Positions 54,711 to 63,307 of a stretch of DNA of 64,000 nucleotides are shown here, one piece after another. Numbering within the stretch: the first letter of the stretch is position 1; each line of letters starts with the position of its first letter. The DNA is taken from positions 496,001 to 560,000 of the forward strand of contig NZ_WAGX01000004.1 of assembly GCF_008830185.1 (NCBI RefSeq), in the 5' to 3' direction. The DNA comes from Candidatus Galacturonatibacter soehngenii (lineage in GTDB: Bacteria > Bacillota > Clostridia > Lachnospirales > Lachnospiraceae). Position numbers and translations under genes: made by a program. The notes beneath the pieces were generated by a model, which did no database searches, was not told the origin of the DNA, and saw nothing but the letters and a program-made list of their open reading frames with translations.

Positions 54711-56600
54711 TTATTCTATTATAAAGTTGGCAACACCAATATTTGTTAATTTTACTTTTGGTCTGCATGCAGGTGAAAAGAACGTTCTTTTAGCTGGACA
54801 GATTTTCAATATATAAGTTCCTTCATAAGAAACTTTAAATTCAAAGCATTCCATATGGCAGATTGTGCTACAAGATACCATCACTTTTTTGCCATCTAAC
54901 ATTTGGTATAGCATAACATCCCACTCGTGGCTTCTATGACACTCACAACCACAAATACAACCTGTTATCATTCCCGCAGTTACCAGACATTCCTCACATT
55001 TCGGACACTCAATTGGTTTTGAACGAATAGGAATTGGTACAGGAAATGGAATTGGAATACCCATTGGTTCTCTTTGTGTCTCTTCCTTTTGCTCTGGGCA
55101 TACCGGGCACGCTGGACATTCTGGACACGTTGGGCATGGCGGTGGTTCTGGACACATTGGACATGGTGCTGGCTCTGGGCACGTTGGGCATGGTGCTGGC
55201 TCTGGACATGTTGGACACGGTGCAGCGACTGGACAAGGTTCTGGCTCTGGACATGTCGGACACGTTGGACATGGTGGAGCCACTGGACATGGTTCTGGCT
55301 CTGGACACGTTGGACACGGTGCAGCGACTGGACATGGTTCTGGACATGTCGGGCATGGTGGAGCTACTGGACATGGCGGTGGCTCTGGACACGGTGGAGC
55401 CACTGGGCATGGTGCTGGTTCAGGACATGGTAATTGAACTGGACAAGGCTCTGGCTCTGGGCATGTTGGACATGGTTGCGTTGGTTGCGTTGGAACAGGT
55501 GTTGGCATAGGCATTTCTGGGGGTGATGGCACTGGAGATGGTGTTTCGATCACTTCTTCTACAGGCAAAGTTTCTCCACATATCACTCCACCTACAAATG
55601 GATAAAAATGAAATTCAAAGCCACTGTTTGGATTTACAGCAAAACCGCCTAATGCAGCATTTCCACTCACATGCCCTCCTGTAGGATGACCATGAAACAT
55701 TGCTTGAGGAGCTAAAATACTTCCCCATATATCGGATGATTTTTCCATATGAATATTTGTTGCATCTTCAAAAACATAAAGAGTATGGTTTGCCATACTT
55801 TTATCTCCATACACCCCATATTGTAAGTGAGCATGAGGACCTGTCTTTAGTCGAACAATTGCTAAACTGCCTCTAGGAACATTGAATCTTATTCCTTTAT
55901 TAATAAGTCCGTTTGGACTTACATCAATTGTAAAAATATTTTGCGTAGGATCGGTACCTGTCAAAATCCATTCATGAGAATTACTTGTGATAGTTCCATT
56001 ACTTGCTAATTGCGAAATGCAATTTCTATAGTTTACTAAACTTGTTCTAGCATTTTGAAAAAACGCTGGTAAATCAGCAGAAATACGAGATGCTGGTATC
56101 ACTCGTGGAACGTCATAACTAGGAATTAAATAATACTCACCTTTATCACTTGGTGTCCAATATGGACTTCCTCCACGAGCTTGATATAATTGTTTTAATT
56201 GATCCATTTGACCATCAGAATCATCATTTCCAATATAATAGGTACTTCCTAATCCTGCCTGAAAACTTCCATTTGAAATGGCATGCCCTATTACAACCAA
56301 AGGACCTTTTGTAGAAGTAACATTTCCAGTTATAAATCTAGCAAGATCTGGTGAAAACCCAATGCTGGTTGGATTGTTTCCCCTTTGAAAGCCTACACTA
56401 AAGCCTCTTGGGCTATAAAAGCTTCCGCCAATTGCTACTGCTCCTTCTACATCTACAATATTATTGGCATCACCCAGTACGAACATGTTAAAAGCGGATG
56501 CTTGCCCAAAAGGCTGCCCATCTATGTCTCTCCAATTTATGTTCTGATATGGAATTCCTACAATTGAATTATCTTGCGTATCATACATTGTGTTATCCAT
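54711..56600 (-). CDS. Choice-of-anchor-A domain protein with Cys-Pro repeat domain
   Basis: A 629-residue protein. Residues 25-340 are a choice-of-anchor-A-like domain (FNMFVLGDANNIVDVEGAVA, IWGSILAPQAMFHGHPTGGH). Residues 365-520 are repeats rich in Cys, Pro and Glu such as PCPTCPEPEPCPVA. The C-terminus (residues 530-629) has more cysteines (CPKCEECLVTAGMITGCICG) and a beta-rich end. No signal peptide or LPXTG is seen, which is unlike most family members. It follows the GMC gene in an operon. A cross-linked surface or spore-layer structure is a guess. Confidence 0.8.
   Translation of the reverse strand: MDNTMYDTQDNSIVGIPYQNINWRDIDGQPFGQASAFNMFVLGDANNIVDVEGAVAIGGSFYSPRGFSVGFQRGNNPTSIGFSPDLARFITGNVTSTKGPLVVIGHAISNGSFQAGLGSTYYIGNDDSDGQMDQLKQLYQARGGSPYWTPSDKGEYYLIPSYDVPRVIPASRISADLPAFFQNARTSLVNYRNCISQLASNGTITSNSHEWILTGTDPTQNIFTIDVSPNGLINKGIRFNVPRGSLAIVRLKTGPHAHLQYGVYGDKSMANHTLYVFEDATNIHMEKSSDIWGSILAPQAMFHGHPTGGHVSGNAALGGFAVNPNSGFEFHFYPFVGGVICGETLPVEEVIETPSPVPSPPEMPMPTPVPTQPTQPCPTCPEPEPCPVQLPCPEPAPCPVAPPCPEPPPCPVAPPCPTCPEPCPVAAPCPTCPEPEPCPVAPPCPTCPTCPEPEPCPVAAPCPTCPEPAPCPTCPEPAPCPMCPEPPPCPTCPECPACPVCPEQKEETQREPMGIPIPFPVPIPIRSKPIECPKCEECLVTAGMITGCICGCECHRSHEWDVMLYQMLDGKKVMVSCSTICHMECFEFKVSYEGTYILKICPAKRTFFSPACRPKVKLTNIGVANFIIE
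55040..55490 (-). repeat. DNA tandem repeats encoding Cys-Pro-rich segment
   Basis: Degenerate repeats of units about 18-36 bases long, on the plus strand containing GGACATGG, GGACACGG or GGGCATGG with TGGCTCTGG. They encode CPTCPEP and PCPVAPPCPEP units. Repeat copy number is likely to vary between strains. Confidence 0.85.
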
Positions 56601-56706
56601 ATAAACGATACAAACCTCCTATATGATATGAAATCTTTTCAATTCAGTTTATTCCAAAGATAATTTAGTGTGCTATTTTTATTCTAATTTATTTAAAATT
56701 ATTACT

Positions 56707-58419
56707 TTATGCTTGGGGTGCAAAATATTTATCAAATATGTTATCCGCTGTGCGCGTTGCTAATGCCTGTGTAGTAAGTGTAGGGTTTGGTCCACCAAGG
56801 CTATTGTATAGTACACTATTATCAGCAATATATAGTTTTTTTACTTGCAACGCCTCACATTGTGTATTTGTGACAAGCCCAATTCGCATAGTACTCATAA
56901 GATGTATGTATATATCAGGTGACCAGTTTGCACGTACGATTGTTTTGGCACCAGCAGTTCTTAATATATTAGAAGCTAGTGTTGCCAAGTTATCTCTTTT
57001 GATTCGATCCTTCTGGCTTGCATGATAACGTATGATTGGTATGTAACCATTCTCATCTTTTTCATGCATATCCAATGTAACCCCATTGTCTTGGTTCACC
57101 TCGTCATCGGTAAAAATCACGATGTTGAGTGTGCGCTGATAATTCATCATATATTCCTTTAAAAGGTCACCAACAATTGCTCCTTCATAATCCCAAGGCT
57201 TATCCCCTACCTTGTTTTCAAAGAAAAATCCACTATCACTAGATGCATAGCCTAGCGTCGAATACAGCGCTGGACTACAACCAAAAAGTTCTAACACTCC
57301 CCAACCGGGATAATCAAAACGTGCCGCTGCATTCTGCCCTGAAAATGGGCGAATATTTGGCGAACCGATTGCTTCCATCAAGGCAGATTCTTCAAAAATA
57401 CCAGTAACACTGTCAAACCAATGATTTACCAAACCTCTTCCTACCCATGGATTTTCAGGAAGATTTGAGTTTAGCCATAACCTTGGTGTTTCAATCGTTC
57501 CAGCCGCCATAACAACAATATCTGCTCGTAGTTGCGTCGTCTCTCCTGTCCAAGTATCTTTTGAAATAACTCCTATTGCTTGTAAGTCACCATTATTGTC
57601 TTTTTCCGTTAACACCTGAATCACAAAGTTATTTGGCCGTATTTCTATATTTCCTGTTAATAGGGCAAAAGGAATATAATTAGTAAAAGTCGATCTTTTT
57701 GCAACTGAATCAACTGTTGGACCAATGTGGCAACCATTTATACAGTGCCCTCTAAGTGTACAGCCATAGTTTGTATATTCGTGTAACCCCTCTCCTGGGA
57801 ATTGGTATGATTGCCCGCGTCTTAAAATTGCATTTGGTTGCGGACGATATCCAGGAGTTGTTACATTTTTTGTATCATGCTGACTCCACCCTGCTTTACT
57901 CGCTCCATAGTAAAATAGGTCTTCTTTTGCCACAGCGGGAGCGTTTGTTACAGGCAATAATTGCTCAACTTTTTCATAATAAGGAATTAATTCATCATAA
58001 GTAATTGGCCAGACTTGATTTACAGAAGTAGGATAAGCTCTTGGATGATTTCCTAAATAGTGAAGAGTGCTTCCTCCAACTCCTGCATTTTGCCACGTAA
58101 AGCCTCCATGTGCAACCAAACGTTTCCAAGGCTCTTTTTGCCTATTTGCTGGACCCCATCGAAACTTTCCAGATATAAGACTATTCATATCGTCTTCTAA
58201 ATCCGTAAAGCATTCATTTAGAATATCAATACTTAAATCTTCATAGCTAGAACTGCTTTTTTCTCCAGGCTCTGAATTCGGTTTTGGCCATTTTTTATTC
58301 CCATACCAAGCTCCAGCTTCCAAAACAAGAACTCTTAATCCTTTGTCACACAATTCTTTTGCAACCACAGCCCCGCCCCCTCCAGCTCCGATTACAATGA
58401 CATCAAAGTCTTTTTCCAT
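56707..58419 (-). CDS. GMC-family oxidoreductase
   Basis: A 570-residue FAD-dependent GMC oxidoreductase. The Rossmann FAD motif is VIGAGGGGAVVAKELCDKGL, the second is LRADIVVMAAGTIETPRLWL, and the C-terminal motif SLGGPNPTLTTQALATRTAD holds the catalytic region, with His in YIHLMSTMRIG. Membrane or periplasmic gluconate and sorbitol dehydrogenases use similar subunits together with a small third subunit. Here the small partner gene is 13 bp upstream. No signal peptide. An electron acceptor such as a quinone or cytochrome is not encoded nearby. Confidence 0.92.
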   Translation of the reverse strand: MEKDFDVIVIGAGGGGAVVAKELCDKGLRVLVLEAGAWYGNKKWPKPNSEPGEKSSSSYEDLSIDILNECFTDLEDDMNSLISGKFRWGPANRQKEPWKRLVAHGGFTWQNAGVGGSTLHYLGNHPRAYPTSVNQVWPITYDELIPYYEKVEQLLPVTNAPAVAKEDLFYYGASKAGWSQHDTKNVTTPGYRPQPNAILRRGQSYQFPGEGLHEYTNYGCTLRGHCINGCHIGPTVDSVAKRSTFTNYIPFALLTGNIEIRPNNFVIQVLTEKDNNGDLQAIGVISKDTWTGETTQLRADIVVMAAGTIETPRLWLNSNLPENPWVGRGLVNHWFDSVTGIFEESALMEAIGSPNIRPFSGQNAAARFDYPGWGVLELFGCSPALYSTLGYASSDSGFFFENKVGDKPWDYEGAIVGDLLKEYMMNYQRTLNIVIFTDDEVNQDNGVTLDMHEKDENGYIPIIRYHASQKDRIKRDNLATLASNILRTAGAKTIVRANWSPDIYIHLMSTMRIGLVTNTQCEALQVKKLYIADNSVLYNSLGGPNPTLTTQALATRTADNIFDKYFAPQA

Positions 58420-58432
58420 GATTTAGCTCCCT

Positions 58433-59023
58433 TCATGATTCAATCATAGCCAATTGGCGTGGTGGTGTTGGACCTGGATAATCTATCTGATTCCAGCTTA
58501 ATGGATAGAATTCTAGGACACGATTATTGGGCTGCAACAATCGTGTAGTTCCATATCCAAACCATTCGGAATAATATCCTATCATGGTTAAACGAATCAA
58601 ATTATCTACTACGTTATAGAATATATTTTCATATGGATATAGCAAATGTGAGGATGAATATTGATACTTTTTTAGTAAAGCAATTGCAAGCAATCGATCA
58701 CTAGGTGCTAAAGAAGCAAACAATCCACCTTCCGATAAATTTAATGGTTTTTTATTTTCCACTCTTGAAACTAATCTTTGGGCCGCTGCATTTAACATTT
58801 CAACTGTTGCTTCTGCCAAATCTGGCTGATATTCATTTAATGTAATATATAAATATTCATCAACTAGCAAATCCAAAGCTCCAAAATACTGTATTTCACC
58901 ATACTCTTTTGCTAATTCTTCCGAGCGTGGAATAATAGCATCAACAAATGCGCTAAGTGTTGCTTTTGTTTGCTTTAATGTATACTCTTCTAGCATATCC
59001 TGATTATTGTTTCCTGATTCCAT
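58433..59023 (-). CDS. Gluconate 2-dehydrogenase subunit 3-like protein
   Basis: A 196-residue protein similar in layout to the small subunit (subunit 3) of GMC-type gluconate dehydrogenases. TLSAFVDAIIPRSEELAKEY and the following helical segments FGALDLLVDEYLYITLNEYQ match. The usual Tat signal peptide is missing, so the complex is probably cytoplasmic or exported by another route. It is the first gene of the three-gene operon. AAGG site before ATG. Confidence 0.82.
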   Translation of the reverse strand: MESGNNNQDMLEEYTLKQTKATLSAFVDAIIPRSEELAKEYGEIQYFGALDLLVDEYLYITLNEYQPDLAEATVEMLNAAAQRLVSRVENKKPLNLSEGGLFASLAPSDRLLAIALLKKYQYSSSHLLYPYENIFYNVVDNLIRLTMIGYYSEWFGYGTTRLLQPNNRVLEFYPLSWNQIDYPGPTPPRQLAMIES

Positions 59024-59074
59024 ATCCTTCCACCTTATTTTTATACTTATTAATCATATGAATCATTCGTTTTG

Positions 59075-59102
59075 ATTATAACTGTATTTCGACCTGAGAC
59101 AA
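59075..59102 (-). promoter_or_regulatory. Probable sigma-A promoter of GMC operon
   Basis: On the minus strand TTGTCT (59102-59097) and TATAAT (59080-59075) are 16 bp apart, upstream of the 59023 start. A CATATGAT segment further down also resembles a sigma-E -10, so sporulation control cannot be excluded. Confidence 0.5.
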
Positions 59103-59125
59103 ATTCTAATATCACACAATAAAAC

Positions 59126-59169
59126 AGCCAACTTTGATTGTAACATAATGATAACAATCAAAATTGGCT
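59126..59169. terminator. Terminator after the pirin gene
   Basis: AGCCAACTTTGATTGT (59126-59141) pairs with ACAATCAAAATTGGCT (59154-59169) with one mismatch and a 12-base loop, then GTTTTATT on the minus strand. Confidence 0.85.
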
Positions 59170-59180
59170 ATAATTTTGTC

Positions 59181-60200
59181 TTATGATTTTTTTATAACTC
59201 TTCCATCTGGATAACGAGCGAATCTACCTGTATCTCTTGAATGTACAGGCTCATCGTCTGACCACGGCCAACCACCAAATTGTGTGTTTTGATAATCTCG
59301 GTAGGCATCATTGATTTCTTGTTGTGTATTCATAACAAAAGGTCCATATTGAGCAACTGGTTCGTTGATTGGCTCTCCTTCTAACAATAATAGATAACTA
59401 ACCTGATCTTGATTTTGCACTACAATCTCTTCCTCACCTGCTAACTTAATGCGACTAGAGGAAGGAATACTCTCTTCCTCAATAAGAATTGTTCCAAGTC
59501 CCTGGTAAAAGTACAAATTTCGATTCAAACTTTTTGTGCCAGCCGCAATTTTATATTCAGCACCTGGCTCTAATTCAACCAATTGAATTCCAACATGATG
59601 ATTAGAATCTGCCGCCCAAGATGCAGGGGTTGGTGCTAGGCTGTTATACTCTTCATACCTTCCAGCAATTAATCGAATGGTAGCCGTCTTCCCTTTTTCG
59701 TTACTTTTTTTGATAACTGGAATTTCTTCTGCCCAAAGCATCTTATAATCTGGAGAAGTAAATTTACTCTCGGCTGGAAGGTTGAGCCATATTTGAAACA
59801 GTTCTAATGGATTTGGCTTATCGGTATGAACAAGTGGAAACATTTCTACATGCTGACAGCCTTCCCCTGTCGTAAGCCATTGTACATCACCATTTCCATA
59901 TCTGCCTTCTGCTCCTTTGGAATCAAAGTGATCGACAATTCCTTCTAATACAATGGTTACCGTCTCAAAGCCACGATGCGGATGTACTGGAAAACCAGGT
60001 ACCTTTTCACCGTGATACATACTAAAACCATCTTTTCCAGAGAAATCATTGCCAAGGCGTCTTCCACTTAGAGAAACCGCTGGTCCTTGTTCTTCGTTTC
60101 CTGCTGGAAATTGGTCTTTATGATGCATGCATGCTAAAAAAGGACTGTCCATTCCCCACTGAAAACCGATTTTTTCTACTCTTATCATTTTTTTACTCAT
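59181..60200 (-). CDS. Pirin-family protein
   Basis: About 339 residues, a bicupin pirin. The metal ligands are in FPVHPHRGFETVTIVLEG (two His) and GEGCQHVEMFPL (His, Glu). Pirins include quercetinase-like dioxygenases and redox-sensing regulators. The C-terminus has an extra segment with WPWSDDEPVHSRDTGRFARY. ATG 60200 has AGGAG seven bases upstream. A near-copy of the MarR palindrome just upstream of the gene suggests MarR control. Confidence 0.93.
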   Translation of the reverse strand: MSKKMIRVEKIGFQWGMDSPFLACMHHKDQFPAGNEEQGPAVSLSGRRLGNDFSGKDGFSMYHGEKVPGFPVHPHRGFETVTIVLEGIVDHFDSKGAEGRYGNGDVQWLTTGEGCQHVEMFPLVHTDKPNPLELFQIWLNLPAESKFTSPDYKMLWAEEIPVIKKSNEKGKTATIRLIAGRYEEYNSLAPTPASWAADSNHHVGIQLVELEPGAEYKIAAGTKSLNRNLYFYQGLGTILIEEESIPSSSRIKLAGEEEIVVQNQDQVSYLLLLEGEPINEPVAQYGPFVMNTQQEINDAYRDYQNTQFGGWPWSDDEPVHSRDTGRFARYPDGRVIKKS

Positions 60201-60242
60201 ATTCACACTCCTAACCTTCTAAAACAAGAAAACCAATCATTT

Positions 60243-60258
60243 ATTACTAATTAGTGAT
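60243..60258. promoter_or_regulatory. MarR-type operator upstream of pirin
   Basis: ATTACTAATTAGTGAT differs by one base from the perfect palindrome upstream of marR at 60729-60744. It lies between the marR stop and the pirin start, so the MarR protein probably represses pirin. Confidence 0.7.
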
Positions 60259-60276
60259 TTCTGTGTTTTAGAATCA

Positions 60277-60717
60277 TTATATTTTAATTTTCTTTAATAT
60301 TTTGATTAGTATTTCCTTTTCTTCTTCGGTTATTGCTTCAAAGCTTTTTTCTAAATCAATCAGATGAATTGGAAATATTTCTTCTATTTTCCGTTTCCCT
60401 TTCTCGGTTATTGTTATTACACTTGATCTTTTGTCTTTTGGATTCACGTAACGTTCAATCATTTTGTCTTTTTCCAGATTATTAACAACAACAGTCATGT
60501 TACCAGAAGATGACAATATACTATCTATGATTTCCTGAATCGTTAAGTCTCCTTTGTGATACAAAGCCTCCAAGACTGCAAATTGTGATGACGTCAATCC
60601 TCCTTTACTAAAAATACCACCTGCACGTTTGTGGAGTCCTTGTGTCGTACGACTAAGACCAATAAAAGCTTTTAAATTGGAATCGTTTTGTTTTCCATAA
60701 GATATTTTATTTTTCAT
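60277..60717 (-). CDS. MarR-family regulator of pirin gene
   Basis: A 146-residue MarR protein. The recognition helices read LTIQEIIDSILSSSGNMTVV, and the wing is RYVNPKDKRSSVITITEKGK with the DKRSS motif. It is followed after 76 bp by pirin. Two matching 16-bp palindromes, one upstream of each gene, indicate autoregulation and pirin repression. Ligand unknown, possibly an oxidant or phenolic. Confidence 0.92.
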   Translation of the reverse strand: MKNKISYGKQNDSNLKAFIGLSRTTQGLHKRAGGIFSKGGLTSSQFAVLEALYHKGDLTIQEIIDSILSSSGNMTVVVNNLEKDKMIERYVNPKDKRSSVITITEKGKRKIEEIFPIHLIDLEKSFEAITEEEKEILIKILKKIKI

Positions 60718-60728
60718 ATCTTAAATAT

Positions 60729-60744
60729 ATCACTAATTAGTGAT
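60729..60744. promoter_or_regulatory. MarR operator upstream of marR
   Basis: ATCACTAATTAGTGAT is a perfect 16-bp palindrome lying 12 bases upstream of the marR start, a typical autoregulatory position. Confidence 0.75.
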
Positions 60745-60789
60745 AATGTCAATCAAAGTAATTCTGTTATAGTGCATATAATTACAATT

Positions 60790-60826
60790 GCCCTGTTTTG
60801 CTAATAAATTGTTTGCAAAACAGGGC
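60790..60826 (-). terminator. Hairpin after the nitrogenase-like operon
   Basis: GCCCTGTTTTGC (60790-60801) pairs perfectly with GCAAAACAGGGC (60815-60826) over a 13-base loop. The T-run on the minus strand is weak. Confidence 0.7.
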
Positions 60827-60887
60827 TAATTAATTCGCATTATATGAGGTTGTTCATGAAGCATAAATACGTAAAGGATGAAACCTA

Positions 60888-62039
60888 TTATCTTTTTATA
60901 AGAAAATCCGTAAATAAAGAGCATAAATTCATAGTACCTCGAAATCCCATAAAAGGAAGTTCGTAAGGATTGATATCGTAAGATAACGTACTTCTTCTTA
61001 CCTCAATGTTACATTTTCCAGGATTTTGCTTTAATTGTCTAGCATCAGACATATGGATTCCTCCAGTAGCAAGCATAAAGCCTAACTCTTTCTTGGCAAA
61101 TTCTTGAATTCCTAGTGACAACTCATCTTCATTACTAATCCATAACTTTGCTTTATCGTTTTTATGCTTTGCCCAAACGTTACAATGATGAATCGCATAT
61201 TGTGTTTCTTTGATTTCATTGTTAAGATAATCTTTATCTGCTTTCTTTTCTAATATCTCTTCTAATTCTTTGATCCATGTTATGGTATTTAAAAGTCCGT
61301 AAGGAGTCATATAAAGATAGGGAATACCATAATTTTTTTCTAATTGCTTAGCAGCTTTTATCCCATCTTTTCGCATAACAAGTGTTACTTTTGCATTTGT
61401 CATCTTATATAATGAGGTTGTATTACAAGAGGAGCCAAACACAGCGGCTGACTTCATATCAAATGCGCCTTCCATTATTCTAATAATTTCTCTTGTATCT
61501 GATTGAAAACGAGACCAATCGCAGGCAGATCCGATTAGATTAAAAGTTGCTTTTTCAAAGCCTGTATCTTCTATCGCTTCTATATCATCTTCTTTAGTCA
61601 ATGATTTAACCAATCGAAAATAAGCTTCTTCCATACCTTGTTCTTTTGTCGCCTTAAAATTTCCTGCCCCAAAAGTAATAATAGGTATTTGTGGATACAT
61701 AAATTGTAACTCTTCTCCAATGGATTCTAAGTCAGTCCCTATCATTTCAGGAACACTAGATGGAATTAAAAAGATAACATTTGCTTTTTTCTCCTTTACC
61801 ACCTCTTTTACACTCTCTTCTAAACGTTTTGTAATTCCAAGAGCTATGTCTTTTTCAGCAAGATGTGTTGTAATTAGTTTTGCTCGTTTGATTAATCCCG
61901 TGTGTGCCAGCCATTTTTCAGCATAAATCATATGGCCCATAGAACCATATTCAATAATGGCGGCATCAAAAATTGGCGCAAGCGCCCATAATACGCCCAT
62001 CCTTCCAGATGGTTGTGGTGTATTCTTATATAATGGCAT
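60888..62039 (-). CDS. Nitrogenase component 1-like protein (NifK-like)
   Basis: A 383-residue member of the oxidoreductase component 1 family of nitrogenase-like proteins. Family segments are YGSMGHMIYAEKWL, VPEMIGTDLESIGEE, FNLIGSACDWSRFQSDTREI and the C-terminal YELPFMGFRGTMNL. The N-terminal Cys that NifK supplies to the P-cluster is absent. Cysteines further in (SACDW, SSCNTT, HHCNVW) could have other roles. The gene has a GGAGGAG site, and its start lies 1 bp from the end of the NifD-like gene. Substrate unknown. Confidence 0.85.
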   Translation of the reverse strand: MPLYKNTPQPSGRMGVLWALAPIFDAAIIEYGSMGHMIYAEKWLAHTGLIKRAKLITTHLAEKDIALGITKRLEESVKEVVKEKKANVIFLIPSSVPEMIGTDLESIGEELQFMYPQIPIITFGAGNFKATKEQGMEEAYFRLVKSLTKEDDIEAIEDTGFEKATFNLIGSACDWSRFQSDTREIIRIMEGAFDMKSAAVFGSSCNTTSLYKMTNAKVTLVMRKDGIKAAKQLEKNYGIPYLYMTPYGLLNTITWIKELEEILEKKADKDYLNNEIKETQYAIHHCNVWAKHKNDKAKLWISNEDELSLGIQEFAKKELGFMLATGGIHMSDARQLKQNPGKCNIEVRRSTLSYDINPYELPFMGFRGTMNLCSLFTDFLIKR

Positions 62040-62040
62040 C

Positions 62041-63297
62041 TTACTCCTCCTTCCGTAGATGTTTCAGACTATGAAGCAATGCATTCGTCCTTTCGTAGCC
62101 AAAAAGTGAAGTAAGGAAAAAACGTTCTATCTTCATGGAAGCAACCTCTTTCAATGAAGTTTCTCCTATTGAAAAACGAAATCCTTTTTCTTCTAAAAAT
62201 CCTGACTTTTCAAATGCATCTTGATTTATTTCTTGCTGTACAACAAAAGTAATATATGGATCAACCGATTGATGTAGAATGGATTTCTTCCACTCCTGCA
62301 TCCATAATTGATATTCTTCAATATGTAAGACACAAGGCTTCATCGATAAAGAGGTCAAATAATTCGTTAAAAGTAATACGTCTTCTATAATCGCAGGTAT
62401 AATAAAACGGCTACCCGTAAATTGGCTTTTTATATTATCTTCCAATTCTTTTAATTCATTGATTCCTACAAATTCTGGTAACTCTTGTAATTGTAACTGT
62501 TCTTTTATCGTTTCATAACAAGCTGTTATCTCGCTAACGGAATATGCACCACCTAAGAATACAAAAGGTATGTTATATTCTTTTTTTAATTTGTTAGCAA
62601 GAGGAAGGTAATGGATATTTGTTACGATAATGAATGCAGAACTTGTGATCTTAAGGAAATCCTCTAGCATAAATCCTGTTTCAATTTCAAGGAGTTCAAA
62701 GGCATTATTTTTAAGCCAATTTTTTAAACCTTCACCTTCCCTTCCTTTGTGTGCGCCAAGTATGGAGACTAGATTAGAGTTTAACTCTTTTTTCATACAA
62801 AAATCGCCTAATGCTTCATATCCTTCATAATAGCCAGCTTCATATCCATTTCTCTTATAATGAGCCATATCAATACAGACAGCTTTTGCATTATGCTCTA
62901 AGGAAAAAGTTTCTGTTATTTCCTTTACATCCTCACCAATCAAGGCAGGAATGCATGTCATAATCACCATAATTGCCTTTGCACCGTCTCGTTCCATTTC
63001 TTCTAATGCTTTTATCAATCCTTCTCTACACCCAAATACGACTTCATTGGAGTCTAGTACGTAGGTATAATGAAGTTCTCCTGTCCCTTCAACTGGATTC
63101 TCCATCACATAGCGACTGTAAAAACTACATTCTGGCATGCCAAGTACAAGGCTAGAGATTCCTCTTATGTTTCTCATTGCAGCCAATGCAGTGTGCATCG
63201 GACAATGATGTCCTGGTGTAGCAGCTGCATGTGAAAATGTGATTCCTTGATTGCTTTCTATCTCTGACAGACGATAAGTCCGATTTGTACCACTCAT
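62041..63297 (-). CDS. Nitrogenase component 1-like protein (NifD-like)
   Basis: A 418-residue subunit. Four N-terminal cysteines are at residues 32 (GHHCPMHTAL), 57 (MPECSFYSRY), 90 and 115 (IMTCIPALIGED); 32, 57 and 115 have spacing close to the P-cluster ligands of NifD. The segment VLDSNEVVFG corresponds to the family's EtdVVFGGE. The FeMo-cofactor Cys/His pair is not recognised. The arrangement of three Cys from one subunit is like protochlorophyllide reductase. ATG 63297 has AAGGAGG six bases upstream and follows the NifH-like stop by 10 bp. Confidence 0.86.
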   Translation of the reverse strand: MSGTNRTYRLSEIESNQGITFSHAAATPGHHCPMHTALAAMRNIRGISSLVLGMPECSFYSRYVMENPVEGTGELHYTYVLDSNEVVFGCREGLIKALEEMERDGAKAIMVIMTCIPALIGEDVKEITETFSLEHNAKAVCIDMAHYKRNGYEAGYYEGYEALGDFCMKKELNSNLVSILGAHKGREGEGLKNWLKNNAFELLEIETGFMLEDFLKITSSAFIIVTNIHYLPLANKLKKEYNIPFVFLGGAYSVSEITACYETIKEQLQLQELPEFVGINELKELEDNIKSQFTGSRFIIPAIIEDVLLLTNYLTSLSMKPCVLHIEEYQLWMQEWKKSILHQSVDPYITFVVQQEINQDAFEKSGFLEEKGFRFSIGETSLKEVASMKIERFFLTSLFGYERTNALLHSLKHLRKEE

Positions 63298-63307
63298 ATC
63301 GGCCTCC

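Noticed and set aside
55034-55510. Long open frames on the plus strand opposite the Cys-Pro repeats
   Set aside because: They are shadows created by the repeated codons of the minus-strand protein; their composition (Leu/Asp/Met or Trp/Thr runs) is not protein-like and they have no ribosome sites.
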